Shown: in pieces, positions 52,387 through 61,453 of the stretch | Layout of the letters: each line of letters starts with the position of its first letter | Numbering within the stretch: the stretch's first letter is position 1 | Assembly: GCA_944381535.1 (NCBI GenBank) | Contig: CALWLN010000070.1 | Span: 20,266-84,265, forward strand | DNA: 64,000 nucleotides | Origin: an uncultured Lachnospiraceae bacterium | Lineage (GTDB): Bacteria; Bacillota; Clostridia; Lachnospirales; Lachnospiraceae | Direction: 5' to 3' | The notes under the pieces: model-generated | The model's database searches: none | What the model was told of the DNA's origin: nothing | What the model saw: the letters and a program-made list of their open reading frames with translations, nothing else | Position numbers and translations under genes: made by a program

Positions 52387-53130
52387 TTAACCACCCACTG
52401 CTACTTCAAACCCATTTTCACGAAAAATTGCCAGCAGGTCTTTCATTTGCTCCGGTCTCATCGTTGCTATATCCTTATATTGATAGTTTTTTCCCAGCGC
52501 AGTATACTTACTGCTGCCCAGCCTGTGAAAAGGCAATAAATCGACTCTTTTTATCTCAATCCCTGCCAGTACGCGCGTCATTTGCTCTGCTGAACCAACA
52601 CTATCATTAAAGCCCGGAATAATCGGTATTCTGACTACGGTAGGAACCCCCGCTGCAACTACTGCGCCCATATTATCAATCGTCCACTGCAAATCCCCGC
52701 CAACCTGTGCATAACCGGTTTCTGTTCCGGATTTCAGATCAAAATAACATTCATCAATATAGGGGAGCACTTTTTCAAATAAATAAAACTCTACATTTCC
52801 GGCGGTATCAAGAAGGACCGGGATGCCCTCTTCGCCGCATATTTGGGCGATTTCTGCACATGCATCGGCCTGCAGCAACGGTTCTCCTCCGGACAGGGTG
52901 ACCCCTCCTCCCGACTCCTGATAAAATTCCACATCTTCCATAATCTCATCCACAATGCTTTCTATCGTACAGATACGTCCATATTGTTCAGTGACATCCG
53001 GAGAAATCGTTTCCGGATTATGACACCATGGACAATGCAGATTACATCCTTTCAAAAACACAGTTGTACGTATTCCCGGGCCGTCACCTATGGAAAAATG
53101 CTGAATATTTGTAATTGTAATTTCTTTCAT
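52387..53130 (-). CDS. Glycyl-radical-enzyme activating radical SAM protein
   Basis: A 247-aa activase. The radical SAM cluster cysteines are C29, C33 and C36 in GCNLHCPWCHN, with GDGPGIRTTVFLKG before them and the SAM-binding GGVTLSGGEPLL after. It lacks the extra ferredoxin-like 4Fe-4S insertion found in many dehydratase activases, so it is of the short PFL-activase type. It sits 17 bp after the glycyl radical enzyme and surely activates it. Confidence 0.93.
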   Translation of the reverse strand: MKEITITNIQHFSIGDGPGIRTTVFLKGCNLHCPWCHNPETISPDVTEQYGRICTIESIVDEIMEDVEFYQESGGGVTLSGGEPLLQADACAEIAQICGEEGIPVLLDTAGNVEFYLFEKVLPYIDECYFDLKSGTETGYAQVGGDLQWTIDNMGAVVAAGVPTVVRIPIIPGFNDSVGSAEQMTRVLAGIEIKRVDLLPFHRLGSSKYTALGKNYQYKDIATMRPEQMKDLLAIFRENGFEVAVGG

Positions 53131-53147
53131 GTAACAACCTCAACTTA

Positions 53148-55295
53148 TTACGCCTGTTCCGTACGCTTGAGAATATCCTCCTGCACTTCCCTGTCAAGAG
53201 TAATATAGAGAGCGCTGAACCCGGACACACGCACCACCAGAGACTTATAATTTTCCGGATGTTCCATAGCATCTATCAATGTCTCTCTTGAAACAGAGTT
53301 TATCTGTATTTCCTGACCACCCCTTCCAAAATAAACCCGAATCAGCGCCGCCAGCTTTGCGCGTTTTTCATCATCTTTAAATATAGATGGGCTATATTTC
53401 TGATTCAATACAGTACCACAGGCCGCTTTCGTATAGTCTAGTTTTGTTGTCGACAACACTGTCGCTGTTGGTCCTTTCTTATCCATTCCATGCATGGGCG
53501 ATGCAGCATCACTTAACGGCTCATGACATTTTCTGCCATCAGCGGTAGCTGCCACTTCCATACCTGCAGGTATATTATTGACATTCGATGCCATTGCAAT
53601 ATAAATTCTTCCACCGTCCGGTGTACGATAGTCTTCAAATAGACGAACGTGCTCTCCCATATACCAAACAGCATATTTATCTGCCCGTTCATCATTATTA
53701 CCATATTTTGGCGCTTCCAGTAAAGCCTGCTGTAAATCCTCATAGCCTTCGAAATCAGCTATCAAAGCGTCACGCAATTCAGACAATGTAATACGTTTTT
53801 CTGTAAACACAAGTTGTTCTATGGCAGCCAGTGAGTCTGCCATTGTGGCAATCCCCATACATCCAGGAGCATGCGCCGATGGATATTTCATACCACCATC
53901 ATTAATATCCAGTCCCCTCTCTATGCAGGAAGCGGAAAGGGCAGATAAAAAAGGCTGCATATAATTTTTCCGGTTGAACCGGTCATTCTCATTACGGAAA
54001 AGCGCCATATATTCAGCAGCTCCTGCCTTCATCTGTATATGAAGCCGCTCAAGGAAATCGTCCATTGTTTCAATTCCAGAGATTTGTCCCGTATGCGGGC
54101 CGATCTGTGCGCCTGTCTGCCAGGAACACCCGTCATTTAATGCAAGTTCCAGATACATGGGGGAATTGAAGCGCCCGTCACTCCACGGTGGCTGTTGTCC
54201 CGGAAGGAAATTTTCAATGCAGCCTACCATACAATAATTTCGGCAATCCTCCAGCTCATACCCACATCGCTGCAAAGCAGCAATATTCACATCATCATTC
54301 ATCAGCGCCGGATAACCTATCCCGGTTCCAATCACCTTTAAGCATTCGTCAAGAAATTCATCTGGCATACCACTATGTAATCTTGCGGACAGATTCGGAC
54401 CTGCGATACCGCAATCTCTGACTGCTTCCAGTATAATATAGGAAAGTTCGTTGATTCCCTCCCCTCCATCCGCTTTAATGCCACCGATTGCTATATTAAC
54501 CACATCATCATTCCCAAAATATCTGGCCTCGCCAATTTTATATAACGTGCATTCCATGAGCGCTTTGACATCTTCCCGGGTTAGAATCCCATTTTCAAGG
54601 TCTCTTTTATAATATGGGTACAAATACTGATCCATACGTCCCAGGGCCATTGCATAACGCCCCTCATATACGAAAGCAATATACGTCAGCCATACGAACT
54701 GCAAAGCCTCACGAAAGGTTTCAGGCTTTTCCTTCCTTATCTTCTTACAGATATCTGCGGCAATCAAAAGTTCTTCCTGCTGTTTTGCCTCTGCACGCTC
54801 TGCCACCTCGCAGGCTGCTTCCCCATACTGTTCAATCATCTTTCCAAACGCAGACATTGCAATTTCTGCGGACTTCAGGAAAACCATTTTTTCCTGGTTA
54901 TCCATATGTACTTTCATGGAGCGACTTATTTTTTCTAATATTCCACCGATACCTTCTGACAGGAGCCAACCATAATCCGGCGCATAATGATCCACGTTAT
55001 GGAGAAATGTTCGTTGCCCATAGTTTCTTACAATTTCGGCGCTTTTTTGCAGCAAAGCTTCATTTACGTTGTACTCATCCGCCAGCAGGCCAAATCTGGA
55101 GCCCACAACCAGGTCATTTATAAATACCTTTTTCCTATGATTGACAAACAGCGATTCACAGGCATAAGCTCTGGCAATTACATTCGGCTCATCATAGTGG
55201 TCCCGATAGCCCAAATACATCAAATAATCCCGAATATCTCTCTGATTTCTGTCTTCCAAACACAATTCCTCTTTTAACGCAGCCAAATGGTTCAT
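53148..55295 (-). CDS. Glycyl radical enzyme of unassigned specificity
   Basis: A 715-aa enzyme of the PFL/dehydratase superfamily. The active-site Cys359 is in CMVGCIENFLPG and the glycyl radical Gly692 in VRVSGFSALY. Most dehydratase members are about 780-850 aa, so it is short. The region after Cys reads IEN rather than the VEP of glycerol and choline enzymes, so none of these classes can be assumed. The context (sugar importer, SGNH hydrolase, Zn alcohol dehydrogenase) suggests C-O cleavage of a sugar-derived polyol. Oxygen-sensitive, hence an anaerobic host. Confidence 0.88.
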   Translation of the reverse strand: MNHLAALKEELCLEDRNQRDIRDYLMYLGYRDHYDEPNVIARAYACESLFVNHRKKVFINDLVVGSRFGLLADEYNVNEALLQKSAEIVRNYGQRTFLHNVDHYAPDYGWLLSEGIGGILEKISRSMKVHMDNQEKMVFLKSAEIAMSAFGKMIEQYGEAACEVAERAEAKQQEELLIAADICKKIRKEKPETFREALQFVWLTYIAFVYEGRYAMALGRMDQYLYPYYKRDLENGILTREDVKALMECTLYKIGEARYFGNDDVVNIAIGGIKADGGEGINELSYIILEAVRDCGIAGPNLSARLHSGMPDEFLDECLKVIGTGIGYPALMNDDVNIAALQRCGYELEDCRNYCMVGCIENFLPGQQPPWSDGRFNSPMYLELALNDGCSWQTGAQIGPHTGQISGIETMDDFLERLHIQMKAGAAEYMALFRNENDRFNRKNYMQPFLSALSASCIERGLDINDGGMKYPSAHAPGCMGIATMADSLAAIEQLVFTEKRITLSELRDALIADFEGYEDLQQALLEAPKYGNNDERADKYAVWYMGEHVRLFEDYRTPDGGRIYIAMASNVNNIPAGMEVAATADGRKCHEPLSDAASPMHGMDKKGPTATVLSTTKLDYTKAACGTVLNQKYSPSIFKDDEKRAKLAALIRVYFGRGGQEIQINSVSRETLIDAMEHPENYKSLVVRVSGFSALYITLDREVQEDILKRTEQA

Positions 55296-55335
55296 ATGCT
55301 TACCTCCTTCACAGATAAAACAATATTAAAATTAC

Positions 55336-57543
55336 TTACTCCGTTCCCTTGATTTCATTTTTATAAACCCGAGGTGTCTTTCCTGTAACACTCTTAAACA
55401 CCTTAATGAAATAGGAAGTGTCCCTGAATCCTGAACAAAGCGCCACTTCATTTACAGTCAAATCTCTCTCCAAAAACAACTTCTGAGCAAGCTCTATTCT
55501 ACGGGCTACAATCAATTCACGGAATCCACAACCAAGCAAATTTGTACATAGCAAACTAACTGTATTTACCGACATCTTGAACCGGTCTGCGATCATTTCG
55601 CGGCTAAGATCCGGATCTGAGATGTTCTCATCAATAAACTGAATGATGCTGTTTATCTGATCCTTTTCTATAGAAAGCTTTCGATTTTCCATTTCCTGAC
55701 ATACTACAGTAGTTAAATCCGTCAAAATGCTCTGAAACTCTTCCAGTCTTTCGAATCGCATCAGCTTCATCATTTTTCCTTCTTCGATCTTCACCTCGAT
55801 GGATGTAACCAATCGAATAAACTCGTTAATGATATCGTAATAAACATATCTCTTCATAATAAAGGAAGATTGGTTTTCCTGAACACTATCAATAATCTGC
55901 TCCAACATAAACAAAGCCTGCTCGCTGTTACCTTCTTTTAAATACCTCAGATAGGTCAACATCTGCTTATTTGGATAGTGTTCCACGTGTTTGAAATCAG
56001 TAAGAACATTCTCATAATATTTAATCTTTCCATCAGTACTCTGATCCAACGCAATTAAAGAAGTCAATCTTGCGGTCTTTATACCTTCGGCAATTTCGCA
56101 ATATTCACCGATTCCAAGTTTAAAGTTCCGATTCAACGTTTCTTCCACCAATATCTTCTGCAGTTTTTCTGCCATTGCTGCTCGTATATCCAGATTTTTT
56201 TCTGTCGTAAAACAGACAAACATCATACATCGCTCATAAGTATCCATCATAGAATAAACAATTTTATCTTTTCCATCCTTATCTACCAGCTGTTCAACTA
56301 CTTCACCCTCAATATCAGAATCTGGATCTATTCCCTGTACCGCCATAACATATACAAACTTAATCGTGTCGTTCATGCTGAGCAGCTTTCTCTGTTCTTC
56401 CGGAATGTCCTCCCCCTTTAACATATCCCGCAAAACGTAAACGGAAAGCTGCTCCGTACGCTCCCGCACAAGTTCGCCAAGGGAACGCTTGTCTGCCATT
56501 GTCCGATCCAACAGTTTAGAAATACCGTCCAGCTCATTTTTGGCATCCGCCACATAATCATCCGCATATTTCTTTTTCAGCATATGAATAGGATGGTAAT
56601 TAAGGTAAACAACCAAAATCAACATAACACCACATAACAAGCATTCCAAAAGCAAAAACAGCATATTGAATATCTTTACCGTCTGCATTTGCTGTTGAAT
56701 CTCTTCTTCTGGAACAACATTCAAAAACAGTAATCCATTTTCTCCATCATAGGACTTAAACACGTACCACTCCTCTCCATATACCCCTATCTTTTCTGAG
56801 GTTCTGGAGAAATCTTTTACAAAATCCAAAAACTCTGCCTGGTAGACTACTGCAGGATTCTCTTCTCTATTAGAAAGAAGCATCTCACAACTTTCATTAT
56901 ATATATACATTCCACTATCACTATTATAAAATGAATTGTTCAATGTGTCCGGGGTTATATAAAAAAATATTGTTGTATCTCCTGTTTTTCGAATAGAAGC
57001 AGGATATATGGCAAACATACCACTCTTATCCTGAGATGCTTTTATAAAATATTTCCCGGCATTATAAAAATCCGGCATCTCCTTCAACCATTCCTGATCT
57101 TGGTTAAAATAAATTTTTGCAAAATAAAACCCTTTATACCCATTTTCTGATCCAAGTACATAATCCTCCGAACGCAGGTAAACAAAAAGATCCTCTGCTA
57201 TGGGTACGCTATTTCTGTATTTCTTTACTTCAGAAAAAGCATCCCATAAATATTTTGCATTTTCACTGAGATTATCTTCCGTAATTGTTTTATTGACACT
57301 CAAATCTATGGAACAGGTAAACATCTTTTCTAACTCACCATGAAAAAAGTCCTTAAAATTATCCGTATATGCCTGATAATTTTCGATTTCCTGCTGATAC
57401 ATCCTTTTGACATCCCGGTTAACGATAAATATGTTTCCCATCAACAGCGGGATACAGATAAGGGCAGTTATGGTCAGCAATAAACGCACCAACATCATGT
57501 TCCTCTTTCTATATTTGTTGTGTGTTATCTTATCCTCAACCAT
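55336..57543 (-). CDS. Membrane-bound AraC-family regulator with extracellular sensor
   Basis: A 735-aa one-component regulator. A basic N-terminus, membrane helix at about 16-38, an extracytoplasmic sensor of about 250 residues, a second helix near 300-322, a cytoplasmic linker region with LVRERTEQLSVYVLRDML, and a C-terminal AraC domain (FRELIVARRIELAQKLFL, NEVALCSGFRDTSYFIKVFK, KTPRVY). It is inside the operon, between the solute-binding protein and the glycyl radical enzyme, so it likely senses the substrate outside and controls this operon. Confidence 0.88.
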   Translation of the reverse strand: MVEDKITHNKYRKRNMMLVRLLLTITALICIPLLMGNIFIVNRDVKRMYQQEIENYQAYTDNFKDFFHGELEKMFTCSIDLSVNKTITEDNLSENAKYLWDAFSEVKKYRNSVPIAEDLFVYLRSEDYVLGSENGYKGFYFAKIYFNQDQEWLKEMPDFYNAGKYFIKASQDKSGMFAIYPASIRKTGDTTIFFYITPDTLNNSFYNSDSGMYIYNESCEMLLSNREENPAVVYQAEFLDFVKDFSRTSEKIGVYGEEWYVFKSYDGENGLLFLNVVPEEEIQQQMQTVKIFNMLFLLLECLLCGVMLILVVYLNYHPIHMLKKKYADDYVADAKNELDGISKLLDRTMADKRSLGELVRERTEQLSVYVLRDMLKGEDIPEEQRKLLSMNDTIKFVYVMAVQGIDPDSDIEGEVVEQLVDKDGKDKIVYSMMDTYERCMMFVCFTTEKNLDIRAAMAEKLQKILVEETLNRNFKLGIGEYCEIAEGIKTARLTSLIALDQSTDGKIKYYENVLTDFKHVEHYPNKQMLTYLRYLKEGNSEQALFMLEQIIDSVQENQSSFIMKRYVYYDIINEFIRLVTSIEVKIEEGKMMKLMRFERLEEFQSILTDLTTVVCQEMENRKLSIEKDQINSIIQFIDENISDPDLSREMIADRFKMSVNTVSLLCTNLLGCGFRELIVARRIELAQKLFLERDLTVNEVALCSGFRDTSYFIKVFKSVTGKTPRVYKNEIKGTE

Positions 57544-57592
57544 ACCTGCCCCTCTTTTACTAAAACTTAAACAATCTGTCTGGCAATTTTCA

Positions 57593-59347
57593 TCAATTAT
57601 TGTATAACTCTACGTATATTTCCAGATATTTTTCCGCACCTTTATTCTTCAGTTCCTCGATAAATCCATCATATTCTGTCTCAATGTCTGCTGCACCTGT
57701 GATAAACTTAGCCTCCATTTGAAGAACATAATCCTCTAAAATTGTTTTATGCTCGTCAACCCATTCCTGTTGTTCTTGTGTAAGATAAACCTGCGGGTAA
57801 CCATGGCTTCTGTATTCGTATGCCGTCTCAATATCCGACGCACGCTCATATCCAAGCCAACGGCTGCTTGGATCATTTTCTACATTCTCATAACGGGATT
57901 TTTCAAAAGCAAGTTCTTCTTCCACATTACTTGGCCAACCACTGAACAATTCTCCATAATAGTAATATTCACCAATGGTTGTATTAAACATTGTTTGCGC
58001 CGGATGTTCAAGACATAACCAGGCCCATGCACCCAATTCTTCATCAATCCCTGGGAACTCCACAGCCAGAAAGTTTCCTTCCTCATCCACTTTGATAACA
58101 CAACCAACTCCCGGATTTTCTGTAATCCCTTCGGTACGTATTTCCTGTGTTCCGTCTGGATATTCAACAATGATTGGTCCTGCCTGAAGATTATATGCAT
58201 GTTCCGGAGCATAAAATAAGTCAATCCATTTCGCGGCAAGTACCGGATCTTCACAATTATCGGTAAGCACAATACTACCGTATAGAACCGGGTTTGGCTG
58301 GTATACGACTTTTTCAGAACTTTCATCATACTTCAAAAGAAATTTCGAATAAGTCTCATAGTTATCGGCATCTGCAGCAGATGGAGTATCACTAAGTACT
58401 CCACAAATACTTTCGGATGTTTTAGCATGATACTGTGTCTTATCCTGAGAGAACAGGTCCTGATCCAGAAGCCCTTCATCCATTAGTTTTTTCATATATT
58501 CCAGATATTCTTTATACCGTTCCGTCATGGGCATATATACAACTTCACCATCCCATGACTGAATTCCAATATTAAAGTTAGTTTCCCCTGCTGTATCAAA
58601 TCCGAATGCATTCAGCATAGACGTACGAATACTATTACTGTCAGTTCCAAAATACCCTGAAAATGGAATCTCATTATCAGTATCTCCATCACCGTCTGCA
58701 TCCATTTCATTAAAAGCTTTTAACACATTATAAAAATCGTCCAGAGTTTCTGGAATTTCAAGTCCCAGATTTTCCAACCACCCGTGATTAATCCATGTTT
58801 CATACGATGTATCATAAAGCGCTGGATTTATAGAAGCAAATGAGTACATTCCGCCATCCGGGGCCGTTACCGCTTTCCATGAGTCTTCCATCTTATCCAT
58901 TTCCCGTTTATAATTAGGCATGTACTGAATATAATCTGTCAAATCAAGAAATGTGCCATCATTGCTGTATTTTGTCATTTCCTCACTTGTCCACCTTGTG
59001 ACTCCATTGCACCAGATAATTCCAGGATACTCGCCAGATGCCATCATTACTTGTATCTTATCCTTCCAGTCCTGCTGAAGGACCGCCGTAACATCCATAT
59101 GTACCCCTGTCATCTCCTCATAGTACTTGAAAAACCACATATCCTCAGGTTCTTTGTCCGTAACCCCTACTGCTAATCCCAAAGAAAGTTCTGCCGTTTC
59201 TTCTTCTCCAATCAACCATATGGAACTGTTTTTTACATTTCCCTCCTTATTCGCCTCACCATTCTCTGGCGAATCCTCACCGCAACCACTCAAGATAGAT
59301 AATGTCATCATCGTGCATAAAAAAATACTTACCAGCCTTTTCTTCAT
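57593..59347 (-). CDS. Sugar ABC transporter solute-binding lipoprotein
   Basis: A 584-aa lipoprotein: MKKRLVS signal, lipobox ILSGCGE, and an LplA-type binding fold (WFFKYYEEMTGVHMD, IIWCNGVTRWTSEEM). Size is typical of the large binding proteins that go with LplB/LplC permeases. ATG 59347 has AGGAGG upstream. Substrate unknown. Confidence 0.9.
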   Translation of the reverse strand: MKKRLVSIFLCTMMTLSILSGCGEDSPENGEANKEGNVKNSSIWLIGEEETAELSLGLAVGVTDKEPEDMWFFKYYEEMTGVHMDVTAVLQQDWKDKIQVMMASGEYPGIIWCNGVTRWTSEEMTKYSNDGTFLDLTDYIQYMPNYKREMDKMEDSWKAVTAPDGGMYSFASINPALYDTSYETWINHGWLENLGLEIPETLDDFYNVLKAFNEMDADGDGDTDNEIPFSGYFGTDSNSIRTSMLNAFGFDTAGETNFNIGIQSWDGEVVYMPMTERYKEYLEYMKKLMDEGLLDQDLFSQDKTQYHAKTSESICGVLSDTPSAADADNYETYSKFLLKYDESSEKVVYQPNPVLYGSIVLTDNCEDPVLAAKWIDLFYAPEHAYNLQAGPIIVEYPDGTQEIRTEGITENPGVGCVIKVDEEGNFLAVEFPGIDEELGAWAWLCLEHPAQTMFNTTIGEYYYYGELFSGWPSNVEEELAFEKSRYENVENDPSSRWLGYERASDIETAYEYRSHGYPQVYLTQEQQEWVDEHKTILEDYVLQMEAKFITGAADIETEYDGFIEELKNKGAEKYLEIYVELYNN

Positions 59348-59448
59348 TATAAAAACCTCCTTTTTTATTTTATAAAATCTCTTCTGTGATGTCAAAGAAT
59401 CAGCGCGCATTTTCTTTTTAACCCAGAAGTAATTTTTACCAATTATAA

Positions 59449-60354
59449 CTATTCCTTAACTGCCCCAATCATTGTACCCTTCACAAAATATTTCTGAACA
59501 AAGGGGTACGCAATCAGCATCGGAAGGGAGGAAATAAATATAAGCGAATACTTCATACCCTCTGCCATATATTGCCTCCGCATCATAGATTCAACCAACT
59601 GGCCATCCATTCCGCCGATATTAACAATTTTCAATTCCTGATTCTGAATCAGAATCCCCCTAAGCACATATTGTAAAGGATATAAATCTTTATCCGAGAT
59701 ATACAACATGGCATCAAACCAGGAACTCCAGCTGGCCACCGCCACGTATAACGCTATCACTGCAATAATCGGTTTTGAAAGCGGTATTACAATGTTGAAG
59801 AAAACACGAAACACACTGCACCCGTCTATTCTGGCCGCCTCATACAATTCCTCCGGAATCGTATTCTGAATTGTCGTCTTTGCAATAATCATATTATAGG
59901 TGGCGAATCCTACCGGCAAGATAAGCGCCCAACGAGTATCAAGCAAATTGAGTTGCTTCACTAATAAGTAAAGGGGTATCATACCTCCGTTAAAATACAT
60001 AATAATGATAAAGAAATTTGTTAAAATTCTTCTCCCCTTTAAATTTTTCCGTGACAATACAAACGCTGCTGGTATTGTAAGGGCAAGACTATACACCACT
60101 AAAATGCAAGTATTAACAATGCTGTTTCGATAACCTACCCAGATTTCTTTATTTGCAAACACGTTTTTATAAGGTTCCAGAGTCAAATTTTTGATCCAAA
60201 GCACTACCTGCCCTTTTGCAACTGCATATGGCTCACTCACAGACGCAATTACCGTAAAATAAAGTGGATATAATACAATAAGCGTAAAAATAATCAATAT
60301 AACCGCAACCATAATATCAAACGTCCTGTTAAACAACGTCCGTTTTCTTTTCAT
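59449..60354 (-). CDS. Carbohydrate ABC transporter permease, LplC type
   Basis: A 301-aa permease with six helices and the EAA loop ELYEAARIDGCSVFRVF followed by IVIPLSKPI. It lies 25 bp after the LplB-type partner and about 100 bp before the binding-protein gene. Paralogous to the permease at 1-780. Confidence 0.92.
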   Translation of the reverse strand: MKRKRTLFNRTFDIMVAVILIIFTLIVLYPLYFTVIASVSEPYAVAKGQVVLWIKNLTLEPYKNVFANKEIWVGYRNSIVNTCILVVYSLALTIPAAFVLSRKNLKGRRILTNFFIIIMYFNGGMIPLYLLVKQLNLLDTRWALILPVGFATYNMIIAKTTIQNTIPEELYEAARIDGCSVFRVFFNIVIPLSKPIIAVIALYVAVASWSSWFDAMLYISDKDLYPLQYVLRGILIQNQELKIVNIGGMDGQLVESMMRRQYMAEGMKYSLIFISSLPMLIAYPFVQKYFVKGTMIGAVKE

Positions 60355-60379
60355 ATAATCCTCCTGTTCTAATCACAAT

Positions 60380-61324
60380 TTACCATATGGATGTACCTGT
60401 AGTTTTCTTAGCCGCCAAATTTGCAATTGTCAGAACTATAATATTTACAACCGACGCAAATAATCCTATTGCTGTGGCGTAGCTGAACTGCCCTTTCTGA
60501 ATGCCCATTTGATAGATATAGGTTCCGAGTACATCCGCCTTTTCCATATTGAGCGGTGTCTGAAGAAGGAGTACCTTCTCATATCCCGTATTCAGCAATG
60601 AGCCTACCGTCAAAATTAGCATTGTGATTATTGTCGGTATGATACAAGGAATATCTACATACCATATTTTCTGCAAGCGATTTGTTCCGTCTACTATAGC
60701 TGCTTCAACAATTTGCTGATCCACACTGGACAATGCAGCCAGATAAATAATGGTTCCCCACCCTGTATGCTGCCATATCTCACTGATTACATAAATTGCT
60801 GTGAAGTATTTTGGCTGTGATAAGAAGTCAACGCCTTCACCGCCGAACGCTTGTATAAATAAATTTATTAACCCCGTTTCTCTCTGTGTAAAAAGAGTTA
60901 TAATACCACAAACCGCTATTGTAGAAACAAAATGGGGCGCATACAAAACCATTTGCATGGGCTTTTTCAGCTTTTTAAGACGTAATTCGTTTAACATAAT
61001 CGCAATTATGATCGGAATAATTAAATTCGCTGCCATAGCCGCCAGATTAATTTCAAGGGTATTTTTTATTAATGGCAAAAATTTATCTCCCGTCATGAAC
61101 CTTATCAGATGTTTTAACCCTACCCACTCGCTCCCAAAAAATCCGTCTCTGATGTTATAATCTCGAAAAGCAATCTGAATCCCCCCCAGAGGAATATAAT
61201 AGAATATAATCCCGAAAAGAAAGGCCGGAAACAATAATACATAATATTGCCAGTTCTGTTTCATATACTTCCCCAAAGAACCTTTCTTTTTCTGTTTCGA
61301 TGCCACTTGTAGACGTTTCCCCAT
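60380..61324 (-). CDS. Sugar ABC transporter permease, LplB type
   Basis: A 314-aa permease, first gene of the operon. EAA-like loop QIVEAAIVDGTNRLQKIW followed by IPCIIPT. GGAGG lies upstream of the ATG. No ATPase gene is in the operon; such importers commonly share a multitask ATPase encoded elsewhere. The promoter in 61325-61400 could not be assigned. Confidence 0.92.
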   Translation of the reverse strand: MGKRLQVASKQKKKGSLGKYMKQNWQYYVLLFPAFLFGIIFYYIPLGGIQIAFRDYNIRDGFFGSEWVGLKHLIRFMTGDKFLPLIKNTLEINLAAMAANLIIPIIIAIMLNELRLKKLKKPMQMVLYAPHFVSTIAVCGIITLFTQRETGLINLFIQAFGGEGVDFLSQPKYFTAIYVISEIWQHTGWGTIIYLAALSSVDQQIVEAAIVDGTNRLQKIWYVDIPCIIPTIITMLILTVGSLLNTGYEKVLLLQTPLNMEKADVLGTYIYQMGIQKGQFSYATAIGLFASVVNIIVLTIANLAAKKTTGTSIW

Positions 61325-61400
61325 TGATTTTTCCTCCTGTATTCGTTCTCGTCAAAGTCCGTTTGCTTACTGTTAGTATCGCATTGTATCTTTTTCAAAA

Positions 61401-61446
61401 CAATAAAAAAAATGCACTTGCGCTCGCAAGTGCATTTTTTTTATTG
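61401..61446. terminator. Strong bidirectional terminator
   Basis: A near-perfect palindrome with stem TGCACTTGCG / CGCAAGTGCA flanked by eight A on one side and eight T on the other. It terminates the ADP-ribosylglycohydrolase-family gene on the minus strand before the permease operon begins. Confidence 0.85.
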
Positions 61447-61453
61447 CTCATAC

